Assembly (NCBI GenBank): GCA_019639135.1
Contig: JAHBSL010000013.1
Coordinates: 62,001-126,000 of the forward strand
Reading direction: 5' to 3'
DNA: 64,000 nucleotides
Origin: Acidobacteriota bacterium
GTDB lineage: Bacteria > Acidobacteriota > Blastocatellia > Pyrinomonadales > Pyrinomonadaceae
Position numbers and translations under genes: made by a program. The notes under the pieces are model-generated. The model saw only the letters and a program-made list of their open reading frames with translations. It searched no databases and had not been told where the DNA came from. Below are positions 46,676-56,452 of the stretch, piece by piece (within the stretch, counting starts at the first letter, position 1; every line of letters starts with the position of its first letter).

Positions 46676-48931
46676 TTAATAGGAAAGTGAAAGCTCGCCG
46701 TTATTCTCGCCGACCAAAACACTTCCGCCTTCGGCCAATCTGCCGAAAAGGATCTCGTTGGCAAGCGGTTGTTTTAATCTCTCATGGATCAGGCGGGCCA
46801 TGGGCCGTGCTCCATAACGAGCATCGAACCCGTTCTTTGCAAGCCATTCGCGGGCATCGTCCTCAAGCTTTACAACAACGCGCTTCTCCGCGAGTTGGCC
46901 GTTCAGTTCCTTAACGAACTTATCAACGATCGATTTGATGATCTCAAGGTCAAGCGGCTTGAATGCGACCCAGGCGTCGAGCCGATTGCGAAACTCCGGC
47001 GTGAACGTCCGCTCGATCGCGCCTTTAGCCTGACCTTTCGTTTCGGCCTGATTTCTGAACCCCACTCCGCCGCTCGAAATGTCGCGAGCACCTGCGTTGG
47101 TCGTCATGATCAGGACGACATTTCGGAAGTCTGCTTTCTTCCCGTTGTTATCGGTGAGCGTGGCATTGTCCATAACCTGCAAAAGCAGGTTGAACAAATT
47201 CGGATGTGCCTTCTCGATCTCGTCAAGAACGAGCACTGCATGCGGAGTTCGCATTATCGCCTCTGTCAGCAATCCGCCCTGATCGAACCCGACGTATCCG
47301 GGCGGAGCCCCGATCAAACGCGAGACCGTGTGCGGCTCCGCATATTCGCTCATATCAAACCGAATGAACTCTACACCCAACTGTTCGGCAAGCTGCTTGG
47401 AAAGCTCGGTCTTGCCGACGCCGGTCGGTCCGGAAAAAAGGAACGAACCGACAGGCTTCGTCTCGTGTCCAAGCCCGGCTCGGGAGATCTGGATCGCATC
47501 CACTACCCGGTCGATCGCTTCGTCCTGCCCGTAAATGTGCTGTCGAAGATCTTCGCGCAGTGTTTTCAACCGCTCTTTTTCATCGCCGACAACGGTCTTT
47601 GGCGGTATCTTTGCCATTCTTGCGACCGTATTCTCAACCATCTGGACCGAGACGCGCTTCGGCCTTCGGTTTTCGGGCAGGAGCTTCACCGCGGCGCCAA
47701 CCTCATCGATCACGTCGATCGCCTTGTCCGGCAGAAATCGGTCGTTGATGTATTTACCGGCGAGTTCTGAGGCAGTCCGGAGCGTTTCGTTCGGGTACTT
47801 TACTCCATGGTGTTGTTCGTAGAACTTCTTGAGTCCTTTAAGTATCTTAAAGGTCTCGTCGATCGTCGGTTCACCGATGTCGATCTTCTGAAACCGCCTG
47901 GCGAGTGCGCGGTCGCGGTCAAATGCTGCTTTGTACTCCGCGAAAGTCGTCGAACCGATACACCGAAGCTCACCTGCAGCAAGCGCCGGCTTGAGAATAT
48001 TCGAGGCATCCATTGCACCGCCCGAAACCGCACCGGCACCAACGATGGTGTGTATCTCGTCGATGAAAAGAATGGCGTTTTCCTGCTTTTTCAGTTCCGC
48101 AATTATCGCCTTGAACCGTTGCTCGAAATCACCTCGATAACGGGTTCCGGCAACAACCGCTCCCATGTCAAGGGCGAAAACTTTAGCATCGGCCAGGACC
48201 TCGGGCACGTCGCCGTTCGCTATCTTTAAGGCGAGGCCCTCGGCAAGCGCCGTTTTACCGACGCCGGGCTCGCCAACGTAGAGCGGGTTGTTCTTCTTTC
48301 GCCGGCAAAGCACCTGAATCGTCCGCTCTATCTCCGCATCGCGGCCGACGATAGGGTCGATCGTCCCTTCTTTCGCCTTTGCGACAAGTTCAACCGTAAA
48401 GCTCTCGATCGGGTTCCCCTGCTTCGGCCGGCGAGGGCCGAACGGATTATCGTCATCGTCATCAAAATCCGGCTCTTCATCGATCGGACCGAAGGAATCG
48501 ACTTTAGAAATGCCGTGAGAGATGTAGTTGAGTATGTCGAGACGCGTTACGCCTTGCTGCAACAGAAGGTAAACAGCGTAGCTCTGTTCTGCCTGATAGA
48601 AGGCAGCCAGTACATTGCCGGCATCGACCGCTCGCTGGCCGCTGCCCTCGGCTTGCAGGATCGCGTAATTGATCGTCGATTGGAACGTCCCGGTAAGTTC
48701 GGGCAGGACCTTCACACCTTCCGGGAGTTTCTCGAGCACGCCCTCGAAGTATTCCTCCAAGGCATTCGCGATCTCGTCTGTCCGAGCTCCGCAGTTGAAC
48801 AAAATTTCCTGAGCGGCGTTATCGTGGAGCAGCGCATAAAGCAGATGCTCGAGCGTAACGAACTCATGGCGGTGGCTCACCGCTTGGTCAACCGCGAAAC
48901 TGAGCGTATTTTCAAGTTCTTTCGTTAACAT
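46676..48931 (-). CDS. clpA: ATP-dependent Clp protease ATP-binding subunit ClpA
   Basis: A 751-residue Hsp100 unfoldase feeding ClpP. The start at 48931 gives [17 protein letters not shown], the usual ClpA opening; the frame extends upstream to 48985. An N-domain (1-145), acidic linker, first AAA+ module (Walker [14 protein letters not shown], Walker [14 protein letters not shown]) and second module ([22 protein letters not shown]) are followed by a sensor-2/C-domain. The middle insertion of ClpB is absent. A ClpP-binding loop should be near residue 610. No clpS or clpP is adjacent. Lies downstream of thrB on the same strand. Confidence 0.95.
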   Translation of the reverse strand: MLTKELENTLSFAVDQAVSHRHEFVTLEHLLYALLHDNAAQEILFNCGARTDEIANALEEYFEGVLEKLPEGVKVLPELTGTFQSTINYAILQAEGSGQRAVDAGNVLAAFYQAEQSYAVYLLLQQGVTRLDILNYISHGISKVDSFGPIDEEPDFDDDDDNPFGPRRPKQGNPIESFTVELVAKAKEGTIDPIVGRDAEIERTIQVLCRRKKNNPLYVGEPGVGKTALAEGLALKIANGDVPEVLADAKVFALDMGAVVAGTRYRGDFEQRFKAIIAELKKQENAILFIDEIHTIVGAGAVSGGAMDASNILKPALAAGELRCIGSTTFAEYKAAFDRDRALARRFQKIDIGEPTIDETFKILKGLKKFYEQHHGVKYPNETLRTASELAGKYINDRFLPDKAIDVIDEVGAAVKLLPENRRPKRVSVQMVENTVARMAKIPPKTVVGDEKERLKTLREDLRQHIYGQDEAIDRVVDAIQISRAGLGHETKPVGSFLFSGPTGVGKTELSKQLAEQLGVEFIRFDMSEYAEPHTVSRLIGAPPGYVGFDQGGLLTEAIMRTPHAVLVLDEIEKAHPNLFNLLLQVMDNATLTDNNGKKADFRNVVLIMTTNAGARDISSGGVGFRNQAETKGQAKGAIERTFTPEFRNRLDAWVAFKPLDLEIIKSIVDKFVKELNGQLAEKRVVVKLEDDAREWLAKNGFDARYGARPMARLIHERLKQPLANEILFGRLAEGGSVLVGENNGELSLSY

Positions 48932-48996
48932 CTCGTACTCAGCTAGTTTACCAATTCCGCGACGAATCATCACGGAAAAATTCACACGCCCGTCTG

Positions 48997-49914
48997 CTAT
49001 CGCAATGATGTTCCCTGGCTAACGATCTCCGAGACGTAGGTATTGAACGGAATTCCCGTCGGTTCGTATATCTCCGAAACCGCGGTTCGAACGATCTCCG
49101 CCCGTTCGCGCGTTTTGCTCAGCATGAAAATCGACGGCCCGGATCCTGAGATGCCGCCGCCGATCGCGCCGGCTGCCAGTCCGGCCGCTTTAGCCTCTTC
49201 GAAATGTGGGATCAATCCGCGGCGCGCCGGTTCGACGATCTCATCGACGAGGCTTCGGTCGATCAGGTCGTAGTCTCCATGTTCGAGGCCCGCAATGAAT
49301 GCGCCGAGATTGCTCCAGTTTTTGACGGCCGCCGCAAGCGGCACTAGTTCAGGCAGCACCGCTCTTGCCTCGGCAGTTCGGATCTCGATCTGCGGATGGA
49401 TCACGGTTGCGAACAGCGGAGGGAAATCAAGCCGAACCACATCGACGGGGTCGATCGAGCGTACCAGAACAAACCCACCGATAATGCAAGGGGCTACGTT
49501 GTCCGCATGTCGTGAACCCGAGGCAAGCCTCTCGCCTTCCATTGCAAACTCTATAAGCTTCGCCGGTGGAAATTTCTCATCAAGCAGCCAATTTACCGCA
49601 ACAACAGCGCCGCTTGAACTTGCTCCGCTTGATCCGATGCCGCTCCCGGGTTTGATCGCTTTTTCGATGACGATCTCAACTCCGAAATCGACTTGAGCTT
49701 CTGCAAGCAAGGCCGCAACGGCGACGCCGGCCACATTCTGCTCTGGATCGGTCGGGAGACTGAATGCATCCTCGTGTGTGATCGAAACACCCGGCCGATC
49801 TCTCCTGCGGACTGTGACTTCATCAAATGGCCCGTCTATCGCAAAGCCGAGGCAATCGAAACCGCACACGACATTCGAGACGGTGGCCGGAGCTCTAACC
49901 GTTACCTCTTTCAT
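48997..49914 (-). CDS. thrB: Homoserine kinase
   Basis: A 305-residue GHMP-family kinase that phosphorylates homoserine in threonine synthesis. The ATP loop is KPGSGIGSSGASSSGAVVA, the N-terminus is VRAPATVSNVVCGFDCLGFA, and the third motif is GAIGGGISGSGPSIFML. It is divergent from thrC with 66 bp between starts, which must hold both promoters. Confidence 0.95.
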   Translation of the reverse strand: MKEVTVRAPATVSNVVCGFDCLGFAIDGPFDEVTVRRRDRPGVSITHEDAFSLPTDPEQNVAGVAVAALLAEAQVDFGVEIVIEKAIKPGSGIGSSGASSSGAVVAVNWLLDEKFPPAKLIEFAMEGERLASGSRHADNVAPCIIGGFVLVRSIDPVDVVRLDFPPLFATVIHPQIEIRTAEARAVLPELVPLAAAVKNWSNLGAFIAGLEHGDYDLIDRSLVDEIVEPARRGLIPHFEEAKAAGLAAGAIGGGISGSGPSIFMLSKTRERAEIVRTAVSEIYEPTGIPFNTYVSEIVSQGTSLR

Positions 49915-49980
49915 ACTTCCTTATTCCCCGATGATCGTAATATCATTGCTTCGGTGCATGTCCCGCTCGCTCTTTTTTGA

Positions 49981-51273
49981 ATGAGATACTTTAGCACAAA
50001 CGGCCGTTCTGCCGTCGTTGGCTTTCGCGAGGCCCTGCTCCAAGGTCAGCCGGAGGACGGCGGACTTTATTTTCCGGCCGAGATTCCGAACCTCGCAAAG
50101 CTTGCCATCTCACCGTGGCTGGAAGGCGGCGAAGCTGAAACGGCGTTCAGCCTAATGCGGCCCTACGTCGGCGGCGAGATCCCTGACGCCGCTTTGCAAG
50201 CGATATGCGAGGACGCTATCGATTTTCCCTTCCCGCTCGTTGAGATAACGCCCGGCATTTTCGCACTTGAGCTCTTTCACGGACCGACGCTCGCATTTAA
50301 GGACGTCGGGGCACGGTTCATGAGCCGCTGCCTTGAATATTTTTCGGGTTCGATCGGAAAACGGGCCGTAGTTATCGTTGCGACGTCAGGAGATACGGGC
50401 GGAGCCGTCGCTCACGGATTTGCCGGAGTTGAAGGCGTTTCGGTCGTCATATTATTCCCTAAAGGTCGCGTAAGCCGTGTTCAGGAACTGCAACTCACCC
50501 GAACGAGTGATAATGTAATTACGTTGGAGGTACATGGTTCATTCGATGATTGCCAAAAACTCGCGAAAACCGCACTTTCTGATAGCGAACTCCGAAATAA
50601 GTACTTTCTGACCTCCGCGAACTCTATCAACATTGCCCGTTGGCTGCCACAGCAAACTTATTACTTTGTGGCGAGGCGTCAGTTGCCTGATGCAAAGATC
50701 GTTTTTTCCATCCCCAGCGGCAATTTCGGTAACATCGCCGCTGGTTTGATTGCCCAACGGGCCGGTCTCGGAGCCGGCTCATTCATTGCCGCCTGCAATG
50801 CAAACAACGTTGTGCCGAAATATCTTGAAACGGGTCAGTATATTCCGGCACCCTCAAAAGCGACACTTTCAAACGCAATGGATGTCGGCGACCCGAGCAA
50901 TCTTGCCCGGATAAGTCAGTTGTTCAACGACGATCTCGACCGAATCAGGGAGAACATGGCAACGGCCAGCATTTCTGACGAGGAAACAGCGGCAACAATT
51001 CGCAAGGTTCACGAAGAATTCGGTTACACTATGGATCCGCATGCGGCCGTTGGCTATGCTTCGCTTAAAAGGCTCAAAAAGCCGGACCATGGCGAGATCG
51101 GGGTAGTGCTCGCAACTGCCCATCCGGTCAAATTCGATTCAGTAGCGGAAATACTTGGTAATTACATCGCGGTTCCGAGTGCTGTTGCGATGCTCGAGGA
51201 AAGAGAGCGACGAAGCACCGAGATCGCAAACTCGTATTCCGAGATGATCGACGCGATCAAAAGATCACTATGA
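49981..51273 (+). CDS. thrC: Threonine synthase
   Basis: A 430-residue PLP enzyme converting O-phosphohomoserine to threonine. The opening MRYFSTNG and GLYFPAEIP fit the family, the Schiff-base lysine is in GPTLAFKDVGARFM, and the phosphate loop is VATSGDTGGAV. NSINIARWLPQQTYYF and PSGNFGNIAAGL are diagnostic of the shorter class II enzymes. No clear Shine-Dalgarno precedes it. Its stop overlaps thrA (ATGA). Confidence 0.96.
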   Translation: MRYFSTNGRSAVVGFREALLQGQPEDGGLYFPAEIPNLAKLAISPWLEGGEAETAFSLMRPYVGGEIPDAALQAICEDAIDFPFPLVEITPGIFALELFHGPTLAFKDVGARFMSRCLEYFSGSIGKRAVVIVATSGDTGGAVAHGFAGVEGVSVVILFPKGRVSRVQELQLTRTSDNVITLEVHGSFDDCQKLAKTALSDSELRNKYFLTSANSINIARWLPQQTYYFVARRQLPDAKIVFSIPSGNFGNIAAGLIAQRAGLGAGSFIAACNANNVVPKYLETGQYIPAPSKATLSNAMDVGDPSNLARISQLFNDDLDRIRENMATASISDEETAATIRKVHEEFGYTMDPHAAVGYASLKRLKKPDHGEIGVVLATAHPVKFDSVAEILGNYIAVPSAVAMLEERERRSTEIANSYSEMIDAIKRSL

Positions 51274-53714
51274 AAGTGCTCAAATTTGGTGGTTCTTCCG
51301 TCGGAACCGGCGAACGCATCTCGAAGGTTGCGTCGCTGGTCAAGGCCGCCGCAGAAACCGACCGCATCGCCGTTGTGCTTTCTGCGATGCAGGGTACGAC
51401 CGACAGGCTCATCGATGCCGGCCGGCTTGCCGGAGCCGGCGACGATGGATATCTCGAAAAAATTCACGAGATCGAGCTCCAAATTGAGAACGCAGTTTCC
51501 ACTGTCTTTAAGGACTCAGTGCCGGTCGAGCTGAGCGTTTTCATCGAACATGCGATCGATGAGGTCGAAAGCATTTGTGAGGGCGTTCGCCGCGTCGGCG
51601 AGCTTTCGGGACGGACGCTTGACCGCATTCTGAGCTTTGGTGAACTTGTTTCATCTAGAGTGCTTTTTGAGAGACTGTCGATCGATGGCATCAGCGTCGA
51701 ATGGGCCGATTCGCGAGATCTCATTCGCACTGATAAGCGCTACGGTTCCGCAATGGTTGATTCATCGCGGACATACACTCAGATTATTGAACGCATTGAG
51801 TCGTCGGACTCGCGTATTTTCATCCTCCCGGGTTTCATTGGGTCTGCACCGGATGGCTCGACGACCACGCTCGGCCGCGGCGGTTCGGATTACACTGCCG
51901 CACTCGTCGCCGCTTCGGTCGATGCCGATCTTCTCGAGATATGGACCGATGTCAGCGGAATGATGTCCGCCGACCCGCGATACGTTCGTAATGTCCGGCA
52001 GATCGCAAGTATCAATTACCTTGAGGCAATGGAGCTTTCACACTTTGGCGCAAAGGTGATCTATCCGCCGACCATTCAGCCCGTGATGGCAAAGGGCATT
52101 CCGCTTCGGATCAAGAACACATTTCAGCCAGCAGACCCTGGAACTCTGGTCGAAGCCGTTTCAACCGACCGCAGCAACATTATTCGAGGAATCAGCAGTA
52201 TCGACGGCATCGCAGTGCTTAGCCTCGAAGGAAGCGGAATGGTCGGCGTGCCCGGCTTTTCCAAACGGCTTTTCGACGCACTCTCGCGGGTCGGAATTAA
52301 CGTCGTCCTGATAACGCAGAGCTCCTCGGAACATTCCATATGCGTCGCGGTCGAGGAGCGCTTTTCGGCACTTGCGAAAGAGGTCGTCGATGTAGAGTTC
52401 GAAAATGAGATCAGAGTCGGGAAGATCGAGCCGCTCCGGGTTGAGAACGGATTCTCGATACTCGCAATAGTCGGCGACAACATGAAAGAGCACACCGGTG
52501 TTAGCGGCCGGATGTTCATGACGCTTGGCCATAACGGCATCAACATCCACGCCATTGCTCAGGGTTCCTCGGAGCGGAACATCTCTGCCGTCATCTCGAC
52601 CGCCGATGTCCGCAAGGCCGTCAACTCGCTCCATGAGGAGTTCTTCTCGGATGGCCGCAAGCAGGTCAACGTTTTCATCGCCGGTGTCGGAACGGTCGGC
52701 GGTCGGCTCATCGAGCAGATCCGCCAGCAGGCCGAGCATCTCTCAGAAACCCTGCGGCTAAACATCCGCGTGATCGGCATCGCTCGCAGCAACCGCAGCT
52801 TAATAACTGAAGAGGGCATCGACCTCGACGACCTTAGCTTGTCGCTTGATCTGGCGCCGGCGATGTCGATCTCGGAGTTCGCGGATGCGATTATCGAACT
52901 CAACCTCCGAAACTCCGTGTTCGTTGATGTAACGGCGAGCGAAACGGTCGTCGAGGTTTATTCGCGTCTCCTGGCGAAGAGCATATCGGTCGTCGCCTGC
53001 AACAAGATCGCGTGCTCGTCGAGCTATGCTCGTTATCGCGAACTCCGATCGCTTGCCGCCGAATACAACGCCAATTTCCTCTTCGAGACGAACGTCGGTG
53101 CGGGTCTTCCGGTCATCAACACGCTCAACGACCTCATCAGAAGCGGCGACCGCATTCAACGGATCGAGGCCGTTCTCTCCGGTACGCTGAACTTCGTGTT
53201 CAACAATTACGACGGCAGCGACCCGTTTGCTGAGGTCGTCCGAAGGGCTCAGGCCGAGGGATATACGGAGCCCGACCCGCGGCTCGACCTGAGCGGGATG
53301 GATGTCGCCCGCAAGATTTTGATACTCGCTCGCGAAGCCGGTTACCCGATCGAGATAGAGGATGTTTCGATCACAGGATTTCTTCCCGAATCGTGCCTTA
53401 CGGGTTCGGTCGAAGATTTCTATACTGAAATGCTCCGGCAGGAAGATGTTTTCAAGCAGATCTTTGATACAGCCGCCTCGGAAGGCAAGATACTCAAGTT
53501 CATCGCAACACTCGATAACGGAAAGGCCTCGATCGGCCTTCGCTCGATCGGCCCGGAACACGATTTTGCACGCCTTTCCGGAAAGGACAACGCGGTCCTC
53601 TTTTTCACCTCGCGTTATTCCGAGCAACCGCTTGTCGTTAAGGGGGCCGGAGCCGGTGCGGACGTAACGGCCGCCGGTGTTTTCGCAGATATTATCCGTG
53701 CCGCCCGAACCTGA
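51270..53714 (+). CDS. thrA: Bifunctional aspartokinase/homoserine dehydrogenase
   Basis: First and third steps of threonine synthesis in one 814-residue chain. The aspartokinase part begins KFGGSSVGTGERI, with TTTLGRGGSDYTA and WTDVSGMMSADPR, followed by two ACT domains (about 310-455) for allosteric threonine control. The homoserine dehydrogenase part has the Rossmann start FIAGVGTVGGRLIEQI, ACNKIACSS, ETNVGAGLPVI and LSGTLNFVFNNYDG, ending in the catalytic domain. The fusion is like ThrA of enterobacteria. With thrC overlapping and thrB divergent, the pathway from aspartate-semialdehyde is complete here except for Asd. Confidence 0.96.
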   Translation: MKVLKFGGSSVGTGERISKVASLVKAAAETDRIAVVLSAMQGTTDRLIDAGRLAGAGDDGYLEKIHEIELQIENAVSTVFKDSVPVELSVFIEHAIDEVESICEGVRRVGELSGRTLDRILSFGELVSSRVLFERLSIDGISVEWADSRDLIRTDKRYGSAMVDSSRTYTQIIERIESSDSRIFILPGFIGSAPDGSTTTLGRGGSDYTAALVAASVDADLLEIWTDVSGMMSADPRYVRNVRQIASINYLEAMELSHFGAKVIYPPTIQPVMAKGIPLRIKNTFQPADPGTLVEAVSTDRSNIIRGISSIDGIAVLSLEGSGMVGVPGFSKRLFDALSRVGINVVLITQSSSEHSICVAVEERFSALAKEVVDVEFENEIRVGKIEPLRVENGFSILAIVGDNMKEHTGVSGRMFMTLGHNGINIHAIAQGSSERNISAVISTADVRKAVNSLHEEFFSDGRKQVNVFIAGVGTVGGRLIEQIRQQAEHLSETLRLNIRVIGIARSNRSLITEEGIDLDDLSLSLDLAPAMSISEFADAIIELNLRNSVFVDVTASETVVEVYSRLLAKSISVVACNKIACSSSYARYRELRSLAAEYNANFLFETNVGAGLPVINTLNDLIRSGDRIQRIEAVLSGTLNFVFNNYDGSDPFAEVVRRAQAEGYTEPDPRLDLSGMDVARKILILAREAGYPIEIEDVSITGFLPESCLTGSVEDFYTEMLRQEDVFKQIFDTAASEGKILKFIATLDNGKASIGLRSIGPEHDFARLSGKDNAVLFFTSRYSEQPLVVKGAGAGADVTAAGVFADIIRAART

Positions 53715-53765
53715 GACGCTCGTTCGGGCGAGAACATCGGCGAAGGGATTTGTTAAGATGTAGTC

Positions 53766-54464
53766 GTGCCGACCGAGATCGCGAAAAACCTTACACAGGT
53801 GCGGAGGCGAATAACGCTTGCGGCGAAGAGAGCGGAACGCGACCCTGCCGAGGTTAAGTTGATCGCCGTTAGCAAAACGAAACCTGCGGCCGCTGTACTT
53901 GAGGCCATAGCCGCTCGCTGCAATTCCTTTGGCGAGAATAAGGTTCAGGAGGCCGACACGAAGATCAGCGAGATCGGCCGTGACAAAGCTGAGTGGCATT
54001 TGATCGGCCATTTGCAGAAGAACAAGGCCCGACGGGCGGTCCAGCTCTTTGATGTCATTCACTCGGTCGATTCGCCCGAGCTTGCTCACCGGCTCGAGCG
54101 AATCTGCGCCGAAGAAGGAAAACCCTCGCTCGATGTTCTTGTTCAGGTCGATCTTGCGGGCGAAGCGACCAAGTCGGGCGTTGCTGAAACCGAACTTCAA
54201 CTATTGGTCGAGGTTTTGAAACGCTGCGAACATCTGCGATTCATCGGCTTGATGGTCATTCCGCCCTTTCTTGACGATCCCGAAGATGTCCGGCCTTTCT
54301 TCCAACGGCTCCGTGCCATCCGCGACCGTCTTCGCGAGGAAAGCGCGTTCAATGCGGGAGAAGGCGAACTCTCTATGGGAATGACGCACGACCTTGAGGT
54401 CGCCATTGAGGAAGGTGCGACGATGGTGCGCGTCGGAACAGCGATCTTCGGCGAAAGAAATTAA
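53766..54464 (+). CDS. YggS-family PLP homeostasis protein
   Basis: A 232-residue alanine-racemase-fold protein that binds pyridoxal phosphate and balances B6 and amino-acid pools. GTG start. Lys37 in IAVSKTKP carries the cofactor; [26 protein letters not shown] and [28 protein letters not shown] are the family signature. It heads the conserved YggS-YggT-YggU run. Confidence 0.95.
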   Translation: MPTEIAKNLTQVRRRITLAAKRAERDPAEVKLIAVSKTKPAAAVLEAIAARCNSFGENKVQEADTKISEIGRDKAEWHLIGHLQKNKARRAVQLFDVIHSVDSPELAHRLERICAEEGKPSLDVLVQVDLAGEATKSGVAETELQLLVEVLKRCEHLRFIGLMVIPPFLDDPEDVRPFFQRLRAIRDRLREESAFNAGEGELSMGMTHDLEVAIEEGATMVRVGTAIFGERN

Positions 54465-54480
54465 GCCATATATTAATTCG

Positions 54481-55071
54481 ATGCTTTCATTGACGGTTTA
54501 TCCTATCGTTCGGCTGGTGATCTGGGGAGCATTTCTCATGTTCCTTGGATTGCTTATCCTTCGTCTAATTTTTAACTACGCCGACCCGAACCCTTTCGGA
54601 ACCATTGGCCGGTTCGGCTTCAAGATCCGAAAGATCTCTGAGCGGTTCGTTTATCCTGCTTCACGTTTCCTGGCGAACTTTCGCGTTGACGTAAGGCTTG
54701 CCCCGCTTGTTGTCATCTTCATCGCCCTCGTACTTGCCTATTTCAGCACCCAGATCATCGGTAATGCTTTTTTTGTCATCGACGGGCTTTCGGGGTCGAT
54801 CGTCGGCGGAAACGTAAAAGCAACGGTCGGTTATATTCTCTACGGGCTGCTCAGCATTTTTGTACTGATGATCGTCCTGCGGTTCGTTTCGCAGTGGTTC
54901 GTCTATTCGCGTAACACGCTATTTGCCTTCGCCCGCCGGCTTACCGACCCGATAATGCTTCCGCTCCAGCGTTTGATCCCGCCGATCGGAATGTTCGACA
55001 TCTCACCGATGGTCGTCCTTATCCTGATCTTCCTGCTTCAGGCGGTCGTCATGGCGGTCTTTGTCCGATGA
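54481..55071 (+). CDS. YggT-family membrane protein
   Basis: 196 residues from the ATG at 54481; the frame upstream to 54394 overlaps the previous gene. Five or so hydrophobic segments are visible, with DPNPFGTIGRF in the first half and a duplicated SRNTLFAFARRLTDPIMLPLQRLIPPIGMFDISPMVVL in the second half, the YggT signature. Members affect membrane or cell-division protein homeostasis. Stop overlaps the next start. Confidence 0.93.
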   Translation: MLSLTVYPIVRLVIWGAFLMFLGLLILRLIFNYADPNPFGTIGRFGFKIRKISERFVYPASRFLANFRVDVRLAPLVVIFIALVLAYFSTQIIGNAFFVIDGLSGSIVGGNVKATVGYILYGLLSIFVLMIVLRFVSQWFVYSRNTLFAFARRLTDPIMLPLQRLIPPIGMFDISPMVVLILIFLLQAVVMAVFVR

Positions 55072-55355
55072 TCGAGGTGACCGAGTCCGATCGTGATGTG
55101 ACCTTTTCGGTCAAGGTCGTACCGCGTGCTTCACGTACCGAGATCGCAGGTGAGATAGGCGGGGCGGTAAGGGTGAGAGTTTCCTTACCGCCGGTGGATG
55201 GAGCGGCAAATGATGAACTTATTCGGCTGATCGCCAAGCGACTGTCGGTCCCGCGTTCCGCCGTCGAGATCGTCTCAGGTAAAGCCTCACGCTCGAAGCT
55301 CGTACGCGTTACCGGGGTTACGTCCGGGCAATTGCGAGACGGTCTCGCGAGCTAG
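55068..55355 (+). CDS. DUF167/YggU-family protein
   Basis: A 95-residue small alpha/beta protein: VVPRASRTEIAGEIGGAVRVRVSLPPVDGAANDELIRLIAKRL then VEIVSGKASRSKLVRV, the DUF167 pattern. Function unsettled. It overlaps YggT by 4 bp and the convergent small membrane gene by 38 bp. Confidence 0.93.
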   Translation: MIEVTESDRDVTFSVKVVPRASRTEIAGEIGGAVRVRVSLPPVDGAANDELIRLIAKRLSVPRSAVEIVSGKASRSKLVRVTGVTSGQLRDGLAS

Positions 55356-55563
55356 CCGGCTTTTTCTGCCTTCGGTAATTCTTGCGTAGCACAATGTAGC
55401 AGAGCCAAATCAGCAGCAAGGCCGCGAGCGTTTCCACAAACAGCACCGAAGAGAGGAACGACCAACTCAGCTCCGACCGGAGAGCAAGCGTCTGCCGAAG
55501 AACGATCGCATCGGCTACTATGAAAAGTACGCAGATGAACAGCACCGTGGTGTTTCTTTTCAT
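55318..55563 (-). CDS. Small two-helix membrane protein
   Basis: An 81-residue protein with two hydrophobic segments (TVLFICVLFIVADAIVL and FLSSVLFVETLAALLLIWLCYIVL) and a basic C-terminal tail (RKNYRRQKKP). AAGG sits upstream of the start. No family recognised. It overlaps the end of the opposite YggU gene. Confidence 0.6.
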   Translation of the reverse strand: MKRNTTVLFICVLFIVADAIVLRQTLALRSELSWSFLSSVLFVETLAALLLIWLCYIVLRKNYRRQKKPASSRDRLAIART

Positions 55564-55711
55564 ACGCCTTTTATTTCACGCCGCCGGTATGAAATTGCTG
55601 TGACGGCAAACTGAAATCATTTTGAAATCGCCCGCCTGTTTGTAGCCGAAAATTTCCGCGTGATATAGTTCTTTTTTCTCTATTTGGCCCGAAGGCCCTC
55701 AAAGATCAGTT

Positions 55712-56452
55712 ATGTCAGGACATTCCAAGTGGCACACCATCAAGCATAAAAAGGGTGCGCTCGACGCAAAACGAGGCAAGATCTTCACCAAGCTCATTAA
55801 GGAGATCACCGTTGCGGCCCGCACCGGCGGAAGCGGCGACATAGATTCCAATGCCCGGCTTCGTAAAGCGGTTCAAGACGCGAAGGGGCAGAATATGCCC
55901 AACGACACCATCGACCGGGCGATCAAACGCGGAACCGGAGAACTCGAGGGCGTTAACTACGACGAGATCACCTACGAAGGTTACGGCCCGAACGGCGTCG
56001 CCGTGCTGATCGAGACCATGACGGACAACCGCAACCGGACGGTCGCCGAGATCAGGCACCTTTTCTCGAAGAACGGCGGAAATCTGGGCGAGGCCGGCTC
56101 GGTCGCCTGGATGTTCGACAAGAAGGGCTACATCGTCGTCGATAAGGCCGCGAAGAGCGAGGAGGAGCTTTTTGAGATCGCCATCGAGGCCGGTGCCGAC
56201 GACATGCAGGACGATGGCGAGGTCTTTGAGATCTTCACCGCCCCGGATGCCTTCGACGCCGTGCTCGAAGCCGTCAAAGCTGCAGGCATCGAGCCGCAGG
56301 CTGCCGAGGTTTCGATGATCCCGCAGAACTATATCAAGCTTGAAGGCGCCGATGCCAAGCAGATGATGAAGCTCTACGACGCGCTCGACGACAACGACGA
56401 CGTGCAGAAGGTTTACGCCAACTTTGATATCGACGAAAGCGAGATGGAATAG
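55712..56452 (+). CDS. YebC/TACO1-family translation/transcription factor
   Basis: A 246-residue three-domain protein: [28 protein letters not shown], then [38 protein letters not shown] and [30 protein letters not shown], all signature segments. YebC-type proteins help ribosomes through proline-rich stretches; others regulate transcription. The K/A/P-rich protein at 46 kb could be such a client (speculation). The next gene starts directly after its stop. Confidence 0.96.
   Translation: MSGHSKWHTIKHKKGALDAKRGKIFTKLIKEITVAARTGGSGDIDSNARLRKAVQDAKGQNMPNDTIDRAIKRGTGELEGVNYDEITYEGYGPNGVAVLIETMTDNRNRTVAEIRHLFSKNGGNLGEAGSVAWMFDKKGYIVVDKAAKSEEELFEIAIEAGADDMQDDGEVFEIFTAPDAFDAVLEAVKAAGIEPQAAEVSMIPQNYIKLEGADAKQMMKLYDALDDNDDVQKVYANFDIDESEME

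Noticed and set aside
52800..54200. Minus-strand 466-codon ORF
   Set aside because: Opposite thrA and YggS coding sequence; no start signals or family features.
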